In this document: positions 25,047-32,707 of the stretch, in pieces
Position numbering within the stretch: the first letter of the stretch is position 1
How the letters are laid out: each line of letters starts with the position of its first letter
Assembly: GCF_015550425.1 (NCBI RefSeq)
Contig: NZ_JADNAT010000032.1
Span: 1-32,959, forward strand
DNA length: 32,959 bases
Reading direction: 5' to 3'
DNA from: Clostridium sp. 1001275B_160808_H3
GTDB lineage: Bacteria > Bacillota > Clostridia > Clostridiales > Clostridiaceae
Notes under the pieces: generated by a model
Database searches by the model: none
What the model was told of the DNA's origin: nothing
What the model saw: only the letters and a program-made list of their open reading frames with translations
Position numbers and translations under genes: made by a program

Positions 25047-26396
25047 ATGAAAAAGAGGACATTAGCCTTATTATTAAGCTCACTTATGGTAATGACAAGC
25101 TTAACTGGATGTGGAGGAAATGGAGATAGCACAGGAGCGTCTGCTGATAAAACAAAAACATTAAAGATTGCTGCTTTCGAAGGGGGATATGGAAAAGTTT
25201 ATTGGGAAAAACTTAAAGATAACTTTGAAAAATCACATGAAGGTGTAACTGTTGAGTTAACAGTTGCTTCTAATATAGAAGAAGTTATTCGTCCTCAAAT
25301 TCAAGCAGGAAATGTTCCTGACTTTATATATTTAGCAACTGGAAGACCTGATGCACTAACTGAAACATTTATTAAAGAACAAGGAATAAATGATTTATCA
25401 AATGTGCTAAATATGAAAGTTCCAGGAGAAGATGTAACTGTAAAGGACAAGTTATTACCAGGCTTTACTGATAGTTATGCTACAAATCCATATGGAGATG
25501 GAAAAACTTATTTATTACCATTGTTCTATAGTCCAACAGGGTTATTCTATAATAAAACGTTATTCAAGGAAAAAGGATATGAGCTTCCAAAGACTTGGGA
25601 TCAAATGTTTGCTTTAGGTGATAAGGCAAAGGCTGATGGAATATCATTATGGTCATATCCAACTGCTGGTTACTTAGATTGTATGATTCCACCAATGATT
25701 GCAGCAGCAGGTGGTGAAGAAGCATTTAAAGATGCAATGAATTATAAAGAAGGCTTCTGGACTTCTGAACCAGCAACTAAAGCATTAGAGGCAATAGGAA
25801 AGCTTAAGGATTACTTAGAGCCAACAGTTGTAGCAAATGCTAATAATCAAAGCTTTAAGAATAATCAACAATTAGTTCTAGATAACAAAGCGTTATTTAT
25901 ACCAAATGGAACTTGGTTACCAGGAGAAATGGCAGACGCTCCAAGAGCAGATGGTTTTGAATGGGGATTTATGGCTTATCCTGCATTTAAGGATGGTGGA
26001 GACCAATATTCTGTAAGTTTTATAGAACAAATGTATATTCCAAAAGATGCTGAAAATAAAGAATTAGCAGAAGAATTTATGGCTTACCTTTATAGTGATG
26101 AAGCAGTTAAGGTTATAGCAGAAAATGCTAAGGGCGTTGTTCCTGTTAATAATTATACAGAACTTTCTTCAGAATATTTAGAGCCATTACAAGTTGATTT
26201 ATTGAAGATTTATGAAAATGGAGCTAAAGCTTTACTTGGAGTTTTTGCTGCAACTGAACCAGTAGAAGGATTAACATATTCTGATATATATGTTGGTACA
26301 GTTGATTCAGTAATGACTGGAGATAAGACAGTGAAGGACTGGCAAACAGCATTACAAGAGGCTACAGATAAGATGAGAGCAAATATAATAAAATAA
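25047..26396 (+). CDS. Carbohydrate ABC transporter substrate-binding lipoprotein
   Basis: A 449-residue extracellular binding protein of the family 1 solute-binding type. The lipoprotein signal MKKRTLALLLSSLMVMTSL is followed by the lipobox LTGC with lipidated C22, a Gly/Ser linker, and the two-lobed binding domain (LKIAAFEGGYGKVYWEKL at the start, YIPKDAENKELAEEFMAYLYSDEAV near residues 331-352). GGGAGG precedes the ATG. It is the high-affinity receptor for the sugar brought in by the two upstream permeases, presumably galacto-N-biose or a related disaccharide given the phosphorylase. Order permease-permease-enzyme-receptor is less usual than receptor first. Confidence 0.95.
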   Translation: MKKRTLALLLSSLMVMTSLTGCGGNGDSTGASADKTKTLKIAAFEGGYGKVYWEKLKDNFEKSHEGVTVELTVASNIEEVIRPQIQAGNVPDFIYLATGRPDALTETFIKEQGINDLSNVLNMKVPGEDVTVKDKLLPGFTDSYATNPYGDGKTYLLPLFYSPTGLFYNKTLFKEKGYELPKTWDQMFALGDKAKADGISLWSYPTAGYLDCMIPPMIAAAGGEEAFKDAMNYKEGFWTSEPATKALEAIGKLKDYLEPTVVANANNQSFKNNQQLVLDNKALFIPNGTWLPGEMADAPRADGFEWGFMAYPAFKDGGDQYSVSFIEQMYIPKDAENKELAEEFMAYLYSDEAVKVIAENAKGVVPVNNYTELSSEYLEPLQVDLLKIYENGAKALLGVFAATEPVEGLTYSDIYVGTVDSVMTGDKTVKDWQTALQEATDKMRANIIK

Positions 26397-26466
26397 TGAT
26401 AAAAGAATAATACGGTGAAAGATTTTAAAAAAGATATTTTTCTTAAATCAAAGCTTATATAAACTT

Positions 26467-26508
26467 AAAAAATAAAAAACTCAACTATGTCTGAGTTTTT
26501 TATTTTTT
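26467..26508. terminator. Bidirectional terminator between the binding-protein gene and msrA
   Basis: Perfect 17-bp arms (26467-26483 and 26492-26508) with the core ACTCA/TGAGT, an 8-base loop and A/T runs on each side. Confidence 0.9.
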
Positions 26509-26520
26509 GATAAATTTTAA

Positions 26521-26991
26521 TTATAATTTTATATGACAATATCCATTTGGATTTTTCTTTAAGTATTTTTGGTGATATTCTTCAGCTTTATAGTAATTAA
26601 TTAATGGTTTTACTTCTGTAACAATTTTTTTATCGTATTTATTTTGTTCTTCTTCTTTACTTGTAAGAATTATATTTAAGTCATCTTCATTTAAATAATA
26701 TATACCTGTTCTATATTGACTTCCAACGTCTGGGCCTTGTCTATTCAATACTGTAGGATCAATTATTGACCAATATTCATTTAATATATATTTTAATGAT
26801 GTTTTATTTTCATCATATTCAACTAAACAAGCTTCAGCAAAATAAGTATTTTTATAGCATACATCTTCATAGGTTGGATTCTCAGTTCTTCCATTTGCAT
26901 ATCCTACTTCTGTTGATATTACACCATTTAATCTAGATAGAAATTCTTCTACTCCCCAGAAGCATCCACCAGCTAAAACTATTTTTTTCAT
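26521..26991 (-). CDS. msrA: Peptide-methionine (S)-S-oxide reductase
   Basis: Repairs oxidised methionine in proteins. The 156-residue sequence begins [13 protein letters not shown] with catalytic C10 in the GCFWG motif, continues with [12 protein letters not shown] and the [21 protein letters not shown] stretch, in which the catalytic Glu of AEA is kept but the common GH just before it is YF. A further Cys near the end (GYCHIKL) may be the recycling cysteine. It is a single-domain MsrA without MsrB fusion. AAAGGAGTG precedes the ATG. Monocistronic. Confidence 0.94.
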   Translation of the reverse strand: MKKIVLAGGCFWGVEEFLSRLNGVISTEVGYANGRTENPTYEDVCYKNTYFAEACLVEYDENKTSLKYILNEYWSIIDPTVLNRQGPDVGSQYRTGIYYLNEDDLNIILTSKEEEQNKYDKKIVTEVKPLINYYKAEEYHQKYLKKNPNGYCHIKL

Positions 26992-27066
26992 TTTATCACT
27001 CCTTTATAAATCAATTGTATAAATTATTTAAATATATTATACATCTATAAAGAAAATAAACCATAT

Positions 27067-27732
27067 TTATTTAAAAGATATATTGATGCTAATTTTATCT
27101 TCTGTTATTTGATCTAATAGTTTTTCTAAAGAAACTTTAGTATTAGATATAACCTTATTATATATTTCATCACTTTTCATGGTTTCTTCAAAGCCTTTAT
27201 GAACTTCTTCTTGAATTAAATCGAACTCTTCAGAAGTTAATTTTATTTCTCCAAATCTGAGTAAGCCATTAGATGATTCTTCATATTCTGTTTTCTCTCT
27301 ATTAATATTAATACTAAAAATTTCAGGTTTTGCTAAAGTTAAGCTTAGTTCTCTATTTTTATCATCAATGTCTATATCGTCAGTAGTAATTTGAGATAAA
27401 TCGATAGAATATGAGCAGTTAGCAAAAAATCTTATTCTTTTATATTTTTTTAATATTTCAAGATCTCCCCAGCTTTTATCTATTGTTACCGTTTTTGAAA
27501 GCTCTACTTCTAGAGGAATTATCTTATTTACATTTTTAATTTCATTAACTAAACTTTCTTCTGAAATTACTTTTATATTATCAATAGTTGAATGTTTTAA
27601 ATTATTAGCTTCAGCTCTATATCCTAAAAAGAATTTCCAGGCTAGTAAGGTTAATGATAATATTAGAAAAAATTTAAGAACTTTTTTGAAATTATTATTT
27701 TTATTTCTTTTAAAAAGCTTTAAAACAAGCAT
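27067..27732 (-). CDS. DUF4230 family membrane-anchored protein
   Basis: A 221-residue protein with a basic N-terminus, one membrane segment at about 19-38 and a long extracytoplasmic domain. The pattern of a KSWGDLEILKKYKRIRFFANCSYSIDL block followed by LSLTLAKPEIFSININ is characteristic of DUF4230. The function of the family is unknown. No signal-peptidase site is evident, so it is probably anchored. It is divergent from the GNAT gene and convergent with nothing, lying alone upstream of msrA on the same strand with a 75-base gap. Confidence 0.82.
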   Translation of the reverse strand: MLVLKLFKRNKNNNFKKVLKFFLILSLTLLAWKFFLGYRAEANNLKHSTIDNIKVISEESLVNEIKNVNKIIPLEVELSKTVTIDKSWGDLEILKKYKRIRFFANCSYSIDLSQITTDDIDIDDKNRELSLTLAKPEIFSININREKTEYEESSNGLLRFGEIKLTSEEFDLIQEEVHKGFEETMKSDEIYNKVISNTKVSLEKLLDQITEDKISINISFK

Positions 27733-27838
27733 ATAAACTCCTAAGATTATTAATAGTAATTAATTATATGATAGTTTCATTATAATAATGAACATTAAAT
27801 TAACTTAGAATATTGATTAATTAGTCGAATATAATATA

Positions 27839-27868
27839 TTGTGCATAAGGTACGTTTATCGTTATAAT
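27839..27868 (+). promoter_or_regulatory. Promoter of the double GNAT gene
   Basis: TTGTGC (27839-27844) and TATAAT (27863-27868), 18-bp spacer, 42 bases before the chosen start. This shows that the in-frame TTG at 27839 is promoter DNA, not a start codon. Confidence 0.45.
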
Positions 27869-27910
27869 ATAATTATTGGTAGATATATATGCAACTTAGG
27901 AGATTTTGTT

Positions 27911-28846
27911 ATGAGCGAAAACAGAGGAATAAGTATAGATTTAGTAAAAGGGACATTTAGTGATTATATTATAAAAGATAAAAATAATATATTTATAGGC
28001 AGATTTACTATAGTAGAACTAGATAAAGATAATAAGAAATGTACCGTTAAACTAAAGTTTTACAAAGAAAATAAATACGATTTATTAAAAGAAACCGTAC
28101 AGAGCATATTAAGAGCGATATTTAAAGATACAAATATATATAAGGCTAATGTTTTAGTAGATGAAAACATTGCTTATAAGGTATTTTTAGATTTAGGATT
28201 TACATTAGAAGGAATATTTACTGAGAATCTTTTTTCTAATGGAGTATTTTTAGATGAATTAAGCTTTGGAATTAATAGAAATGAGTACAACAATACTCAA
28301 AGAAGTTTCTTAATTAACTTAGTTGGTGAGAATGTAACTGTAAAAAATTTAACTCCTGATTGTGCAGAAGACTTATTAGACTATAACATAAGAAATAAAG
28401 ATCATTTAAGTAATTTTGAGCCAAGCAGAGATAATAATTTCTATACTTATGAGGCTCAAAGAGATATTTTATTAGAAAGTTATAAACATTTAATGAGTGG
28501 TACTGGAGTAGACTTTGGAATATATAAAGATGAAAAGTTAATTGGTAAGATTAAGATATCTAATATAGTTTATGGAGTTTTTAAAAATGGAATAGTAGGG
28601 TACTCTATGGATAAGGACTTTCAAGGTAGAGGGTATATGAAAGAAGCCTTAAGATTAGTTATAGATTATGCAAGAGATGAGCTAGAGTTGCATAGGTTAG
28701 AAGCATCTGTATTAACAGATAATGAAAAATCAAAGTCTGTACTTAATGGGTGTGGATTTGAAGAAATTGGATTAAATGAAAAGTATTTATTTATAAATGG
28801 CTCATGGAAGGATCACATAACATTTTTTAAGATATTAGAAAAATAA
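27911..28846 (+). CDS. Tandem GNAT acetyltransferase (degenerate N-terminal copy)
   Basis: A 311-residue protein with two GNAT-like halves. The C-terminal half (about 142-311) has the full fold, including the acetyl-CoA motif YSMDKDFQGRGYMKEAL (Q/R-G-x-G/Y) and the terminal NEKSKSVLNGCGFEEIG motif of RimJ/RimL-like enzymes. The N-terminal half carries only the end of such a domain, VDENIAYKVFLDLGFTLEGIF, with no clear acetyl-CoA loop. The start is ATG 27911, preceded by TAGGAGA. The substrate is unknown; RimJ/RimL relatives acetylate protein N-termini or small molecules. It is followed closely by glcT, but probably as a separate function. Confidence 0.85.
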   Translation: MSENRGISIDLVKGTFSDYIIKDKNNIFIGRFTIVELDKDNKKCTVKLKFYKENKYDLLKETVQSILRAIFKDTNIYKANVLVDENIAYKVFLDLGFTLEGIFTENLFSNGVFLDELSFGINRNEYNNTQRSFLINLVGENVTVKNLTPDCAEDLLDYNIRNKDHLSNFEPSRDNNFYTYEAQRDILLESYKHLMSGTGVDFGIYKDEKLIGKIKISNIVYGVFKNGIVGYSMDKDFQGRGYMKEALRLVIDYARDELELHRLEASVLTDNEKSKSVLNGCGFEEIGLNEKYLFINGSWKDHITFFKILEK

Positions 28847-28881
28847 TATTAATTATTATATAGGATAAGAGGAAGGTGTTT

Positions 28882-29742
28882 ATGAAAGAGATTATATTAA
28901 ATAGGAATACAACTGTAGTAAAATCTTTTAATAATAACATACTACTTGTAAGAGAAAAAGGCAAAGAAAAAATCCTTTTTCAAAAAGGAATAGGATTTGG
29001 CAAAAAAACTGGAGACATTATAAAAAAGGGTACTTCTGTTGAAAAGGTATTTATAATTGAGGATAAGGAAAATCAAAGAAATTTTAAAGAAATTTTAAAT
29101 AGAGTAGATACAAAATTAATTGCATTAGTTGAAGAAGTAATTGCTGAAATAACTGATGAATTAGGAGAGGATCTTAATGAGAATATTCATATAGGGTTAG
29201 TAGATCATTTATTTTATGCAATAAAAAGACTAGGAGATAATGAAGAGATACAAAATCCTTTCTTAGTAGAAATTGAAACCTTATATAATAAAGAGTTTGA
29301 AATGGCTAATAGATTGGCAAACAGAATAAGTGAGGAGTTAAAATTAGATATTCCTGAAGGCGAAAAAGGATTTGTTGCTTTACATATTCATTCAGCAAGG
29401 AATAATGGAAAGCTATCTAATACTATAAAATATAGTTTTTTAAGTAATTCAGTAGTTGAGCATGTTGAAGATAGATTAAACATAGAAATAGATAGAAAGT
29501 CTTTAGATTATGCAAGGTTCTTAACTCATATAAGATTTGCGATAGAAAGAATAATTACTAATACACCTATAAAAAATGATTTGATTGATATTATAAAAGA
29601 AAAGTATGGAGTTTCATATCAAATTGCAGAAGAGACAAAAAAGATAATCTGTAGAATTTTAGAAATCAAATATTTATCAGAAGATGAAGTTGCATATTTA
29701 GCAATGCATATAGAAAGATTTAGAGTTTCAATTGTAAAATAA
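28882..29742 (+). CDS. glcT: BglG/GlcT-type PTS transcription antiterminator
   Basis: RNA-binding antiterminator of 286 residues: CAT RNA-binding domain (1-55, beginning MKEIILNRNTTVVKSFNNN) and two PTS regulation domains. Candidate phosphorylated histidines are H103/H109 and H168/H170 in PRD1, and H216 (FLTHIRF) and H276 (AMHIERF) in PRD2. When phosphorylation by the PTS permits, the dimer binds a ribonucleic antiterminator and blocks a terminator. Two matching RNA sites lie in the divergent leaders of crr and the EIICB gene just downstream, and their sequence is closer to the GlcT than the LicT consensus. The start at 28882 is 7 bases after AAGAGGAAGG; the GTG at 28876 is part of that site. 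Confidence 0.88.
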   Translation: MKEIILNRNTTVVKSFNNNILLVREKGKEKILFQKGIGFGKKTGDIIKKGTSVEKVFIIEDKENQRNFKEILNRVDTKLIALVEEVIAEITDELGEDLNENIHIGLVDHLFYAIKRLGDNEEIQNPFLVEIETLYNKEFEMANRLANRISEELKLDIPEGEKGFVALHIHSARNNGKLSNTIKYSFLSNSVVEHVEDRLNIEIDRKSLDYARFLTHIRFAIERIITNTPIKNDLIDIIKEKYGVSYQIAEETKKIICRILEIKYLSEDEVAYLAMHIERFRVSIVK

Positions 29743-29778
29743 AAATCAGCCATTATAAAGTATGGCTGATTTTTATTT
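29741..29778. terminator. Bidirectional terminator between glcT and crr
   Basis: Perfect 13-bp arms (29741-29753, 29762-29774), AAAAATCAGCCAT and its complement, 8-base loop, followed by ATTT. The left arm includes the last bases of the glcT stop codon. Confidence 0.9.
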
Positions 29779-29790
29779 TATAAAAAGTTA

Positions 29791-30309
29791 TTATACTTCG
29801 AAGTTAACAACTACAGTTTTACCTGCAACAGCATCTCCATTTTCAACTGGGGTAATTGACTTAGTTGCATCAACGTTAGTTATTAGAACTGGTGTAGCAA
29901 GAGATAATCCTTTGCTTAAGATTAATTCTCTGTCTATCTTAATTAATGGTGTACCAGCTTTAACTTTTGTACCTTGTTCTACTAATTGTTCAAAACCTTC
30001 TCCATCAAGAGAAACTGTTTCTAATCCTATGTGAACTAGTAACTCTAATCCATTTTCTAAAGTCATAGCAAATGCATGCTTAGTTTTAAAGATAAGAGTA
30101 ACTTCTCCATCAGCAGGAGCAACAATAGTATCTCCATCAGCTACTATAGCCATTCCGTCTCCAGCTAGTTTTTCAGCGAAAACTGGGTCTGGAACTTCTG
30201 ATAAAGGAATAATCTTACCAGAAACAGGAGCAACAAGTGCGTTAGGATTAACTACAGCCTTTTCATTGTTTGAATCTGATTTAAATAAATTCTTGATAAA
30301 ATTAAACAT
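29791..30309 (-). CDS. crr: PTS glucose-type IIA component (EIIA-Glc family)
   Basis: A 172-residue soluble phosphocarrier of the Glc family: NALVAPVSGKIIPLSEVPDPVFAEKLAGDGMAI, the H78 in KTKHAF, and the phosphorylated H93 in LVHIGLETVSL (equivalent to H75 and H90 of E. coli EIIA-Glc). It takes phosphate from HPr and passes it to EIIB of the divergent EIICB, which lacks its own IIA domain. The start used is ATG 30309, giving MFNFIKNLFK; the ATG at 30339 has no spacing to a binding site and adds a non-homologous tail. A promoter, a 30-nt GlcT-type antiterminator and a terminator precede it on the minus strand (30446-30537), and a hairpin covers its own binding site. Confidence 0.94.
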   Translation of the reverse strand: MFNFIKNLFKSDSNNEKAVVNPNALVAPVSGKIIPLSEVPDPVFAEKLAGDGMAIVADGDTIVAPADGEVTLIFKTKHAFAMTLENGLELLVHIGLETVSLDGEGFEQLVEQGTKVKAGTPLIKIDRELILSKGLSLATPVLITNVDATKSITPVENGDAVAGKTVVVNFEV

Positions 30310-30314
30310 AGTAT

Positions 30315-30332
30315 TTCCTGAATAATCAGGAA
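30315..30332 (-). promoter_or_regulatory. Hairpin over the crr ribosome binding site
   Basis: On the minus strand TTCCTGA-TTAT-TCAGGAA forms a 7-bp, 4-nt-loop hairpin. Its 3' arm contains the AGGAA binding site that lies 6 bases before the crr ATG (30309). Translation could be limited by this structure. Confidence 0.45.
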
Positions 30333-30436
30333 CCCACATCCTTTCTACTGCATATTTTGATGAGTATATAAATTAATATTTATAGTATTCTTAAATATAT
30401 CATAATAAATACATAAATATTATATACAAAATTTTT

Positions 30437-30480
30437 AAAACAAAAGGCATAAGTCCTCCAAATATTAATGGACTCATGCC
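30437..30480 (-). terminator. Attenuator terminator in the crr leader
   Basis: On the minus strand GGCATGAGTCC (30480-30470) pairs with GGACTTATGCC (30456-30446), 11 pairs with one G-U, followed by TTTTGTTTT. Its 5' arm is the 3' half of the antiterminator, so the two folds exclude each other. Confidence 0.85.
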
Positions 30481-30500
30481 TGATTAAACAGTAACACGTC
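30471..30500 (-). promoter_or_regulatory. GlcT-type ribonucleic antiterminator (RAT) of crr
   Basis: 30 nt on the minus strand starting GACGTGTTACTG and ending CAGGCATGAGTC. It agrees in its conserved positions with the Bacillus ptsG antiterminator as I recall it. The outer stem GAC/GTC and inner stem CTG/CAG enclose conserved unpaired parts. It is matched position by position by the second site at 30715-30744. Confidence 0.85.
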
Positions 30501-30507
30501 TAGTATG

Positions 30508-30537
30508 ATTATATATATAGTTGCTAATAGTTGTCAA
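30508..30537 (-). promoter_or_regulatory. Promoter of crr
   Basis: Perfect consensus hexamers on the minus strand: TTGACA (30537-30532) and TATAAT (30513-30508) with an 18-bp spacer, just upstream of the antiterminator. Confidence 0.85.
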
Positions 30538-30560
30538 TAAACTAAATTAAAAAAAATAAC

Positions 30561-30574
30561 TGAAATCGTTAGCA
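30561..30574. promoter_or_regulatory. cre-like CcpA site between the two PTS promoters
   Basis: TGAAATCGTTAGCA fits TGWNANCGNTNWCA at 9 of 10 defined positions. It lies 24 bases upstream of the crr -35 and 80 upstream of the EIICB -35, a position usual for activation by CcpA rather than road-block repression. Confidence 0.5.
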
Positions 30575-30653
30575 AATATGAGCATATTTAATATAATTAA
30601 TGAAATCTTAAGAAAATGATAGAAAAACGTCAAAAAAATGATGAAAAAAACTA

Positions 30654-30682
30654 TTGAAAACAATAACAACAGATGGTACAAT
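30654..30682 (+). promoter_or_regulatory. Promoter of the EIICB gene
   Basis: TTGAAA (30654-30659) and TACAAT (30677-30682) with a 17-bp spacer, giving a leader of about 170 nt. Confidence 0.7.
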
Positions 30683-30714
30683 TACATTGTAAATAAAATA
30701 TGTGTACGAATTTA

Positions 30715-30744
30715 GGCGTGTTATCAATTAGTTGAGCATGAGCC
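30715..30744 (+). promoter_or_regulatory. GlcT-type ribonucleic antiterminator (RAT) of the EIICB gene
   Basis: 30 nt beginning GGCGTGTTATCA and ending TGAGCATGAGCC. Compared with the crr site, the unpaired positions are kept while the stems change on both sides: GAC/GTC becomes GGC/GCC and CTG/CAG becomes TCA/TGA. Such covariation supports a real RNA fold. Its 3' end overlaps the terminator at 30741. Confidence 0.85.
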
Positions 30745-30788
30745 GAAGAGGATTTATATATCTATAATATCCTTTTCGGCTTTTTTTA
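30741..30788 (+). terminator. Attenuator terminator in the EIICB leader
   Basis: AGCCGAA (30741-30747) pairs with TTCGGCT (30775-30781); AGGAT/ATCCT extends the stem, and eight T follow. Four bases are shared with the antiterminator. Confidence 0.88.
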
Positions 30789-30859
30789 TTTCTTACCAGG
30801 AATTATATTATACAGCCGCTTAAATTTGTATATAAAAAATTTAAGGAGGATTTATTATT

Positions 30860-32299
30860 ATGATGAAGTATCTTCAAAGACTAGGAAAATCTTTAATGCT
30901 TCCAGTAGCGGCATTACCTGTTGCAAGTATATTAATGGGTATTGGTTACTGGATTGACCCAACAGGTTGGGGTGCTAACAGTGTTATTGCAGCTTTCTTA
31001 TTAAAAGCTGGTGGTGCACTAATTGATAATATGGCTATACTTTTTGCAATTGGTGTAGCAGTTGGAATGTCAGATGATAATGATGGTACAGCAGGACTTG
31101 CTGGTTTAGTTTCATGGCTTATGATTACAACTTTATTAAGCCCAGCAGTTGTTGGAATGTTCAAGGGAATAGATGTTGCAGAAGTACCAGCAGCATTCTC
31201 AAAAATTCAAACTCAATTCGTTGGTATTGTTGCAGGTTTAATTGGTGCAACATGTTACAATAAATTTAAAAATACTAAATTACCTGATGCTTTAGGTTTC
31301 TTCAGTGGTAAGAGATCAGTTGCAATTATGACAGCTTTAGCATCATTAGTTGCGGCACTTATATTATTCTTTGTATGGCCAGTAGTTTATAATGCACTAG
31401 TATCATTTGGTAAAGCTATTGTTTCTACAGGAGCAGTTGGATCAGGTATATATGCATTCTTCAATAGATTGTTAATACCAACAGGACTTCACCATGCACT
31501 TAACTCAGTATTCTGGTTTGACGTTGCAGGAATTAACGATATCGGAAACTTCTGGGCAGGAACAGGTACTCAAGGTGTAACTGGAATGTACATGACTGGA
31601 TTCTTCCCAGTAATGATGTTTGGTTTACCAGCAGGAGCTTTAGCTATGTATCATACTGCTAAAGATAATAAGAAGAAAGCTGTATATGGATTATTATTAG
31701 CAGCTGCATTATCTTCATTCTTTACAGGAGTTACAGAACCATTAGAATTCGCATTCATGTTCTTAGCACCAGCTTTATATGTTGTACATGCTGGTTTAAC
31801 AGGTATTTCAGCTATAGTTTGTACATTATTACCAGTAAGAGCTGGATTTAACTTCAGTGCTGGATTTGTTGACTGGATCTTAAGCTTTAAAGCACCAATG
31901 GCTGAAAATCCACTTCTTTTAATACCAATTGGTTTAGTATTTGCAATTATCTACTACGTAGTATTTAGATTTGTAATCACTAAATTCAACTTAAAGACTC
32001 CAGGTAGAGAAGATGATGATGATGAATTAAGTGAAAATGTAGCAGTTAGTGGAGATATGAATGAATTAGCTAAAGCATATATTGAAGCTTTAGGTGGAAG
32101 ACAAAATATAGTATCAGTAGACAACTGTGTTACTAGATTAAGACTTGGTGTTAAAGATAATGCTATAATTAAGGATAAAAACTTAACAGCTTTAGGAGCT
32201 AGAGGTGTTATAAGACCAGGAAAAGGAAACATCCAAGTAATAGTTGGAACAAATGTACAATTTGTTGCCGATGCAATAAAAGCTGAATTAAAAAGATAA
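30860..32299 (+). CDS. nagE: PTS EIICB, GlcNAc (NagE/NagP)-like, possibly glucose
   Basis: Sugar-specific PTS permease of 479 residues. The IIC membrane domain (about 1-375) begins MMKYLQRLGKSLMLPVAALP and holds LGFFSGKRSV, the substrate region PTGLHHALNSVFWF (207-220, H211) and ITEP-type GVTEPLEF (290-297). A GRE-DDDD linker leads to the IIB domain with phosphorylated C423 (DNCVTRLRLG). There is no IIA domain; crr next door supplies it. The HHALNSVFWF and overall IIC pattern agree better with GlcNAc permeases than with PtsG, but the GlcT-type leader is usually linked to glucose, so specificity is open. ATG 30860 follows AAGGAGGA; 30863 is an alternative. Confidence 0.88.
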   Translation: MMKYLQRLGKSLMLPVAALPVASILMGIGYWIDPTGWGANSVIAAFLLKAGGALIDNMAILFAIGVAVGMSDDNDGTAGLAGLVSWLMITTLLSPAVVGMFKGIDVAEVPAAFSKIQTQFVGIVAGLIGATCYNKFKNTKLPDALGFFSGKRSVAIMTALASLVAALILFFVWPVVYNALVSFGKAIVSTGAVGSGIYAFFNRLLIPTGLHHALNSVFWFDVAGINDIGNFWAGTGTQGVTGMYMTGFFPVMMFGLPAGALAMYHTAKDNKKKAVYGLLLAAALSSFFTGVTEPLEFAFMFLAPALYVVHAGLTGISAIVCTLLPVRAGFNFSAGFVDWILSFKAPMAENPLLLIPIGLVFAIIYYVVFRFVITKFNLKTPGREDDDDELSENVAVSGDMNELAKAYIEALGGRQNIVSVDNCVTRLRLGVKDNAIIKDKNLTALGARGVIRPGKGNIQVIVGTNVQFVADAIKAELKR

Positions 32300-32319
32300 T
32301 AAAAATAAATAAATGAAAG

Positions 32320-32352
32320 TAGAAGGTATATGAAAGTGTACCTTCTATTTTT
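32320..32352 (+). terminator. Terminator after the EIICB gene
   Basis: TAGAAGGTA (32320-32328) pairs with TACCTTCTA (32339-32347), extended by G-T and A-T pairs, followed by TTTTTC. Confidence 0.82.
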
Positions 32353-32690
32353 CTTTAAATAATAAATACATTCCTTCAATGATATAGGAACTAAGCTTAG
32401 CTATTCTATTTAAAAGGTAAACTAACTCTCTAATATATTTCTAGTTTTAATTATTTATAGTAGTAATTTAATCATATACATATATATTAACTATAAAATT
32501 AAAATGCTAGAAAAGGTTATATAGGTAATTATAGAATAAAAAAACAGAATATATAATGATATATATAGTATTAACATATGAAATATATAATTAACTTATC
32601 CTGGTGTGTCAATAATTGAAATACGAAGAAAATATGAGATAAACAAATAAAAAATAAATATAATTTAAATATATAAGGTAATTTCATTGG
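32353..32690. other. AT-rich gap before the rRNA operon
   Basis: No open frame with a binding site, no tRNA and no clear hairpin with a T run. Possibly contains upstream A/T-rich UP-type sequence for the rRNA promoter, but no distinct element can be named. Confidence 0.4.
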
Positions 32691-32707
32691 TGCTGGGGGA
32701 GGCTAAC

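Noticed and set aside
27839..27910. Longer N-terminus of the GNAT protein from TTG 27839.
   Set aside because: This stretch is occupied by a promoter pair, and the ATG at 27911 has a good binding site.
29762..30034. Plus-strand frame across crr.
   Set aside because: Antisense shadow; it starts inside the terminator after glcT.
30600..30640. Second cre site around AAAAACGTCAAA.
   Set aside because: Only the central CG and few flanking positions fit the consensus.
31954..32379. Minus-strand frame of 141 codons opposite the EIICB 3' end.
   Set aside because: Shadow of the IIB domain and linker; no binding site and no recognisable product.
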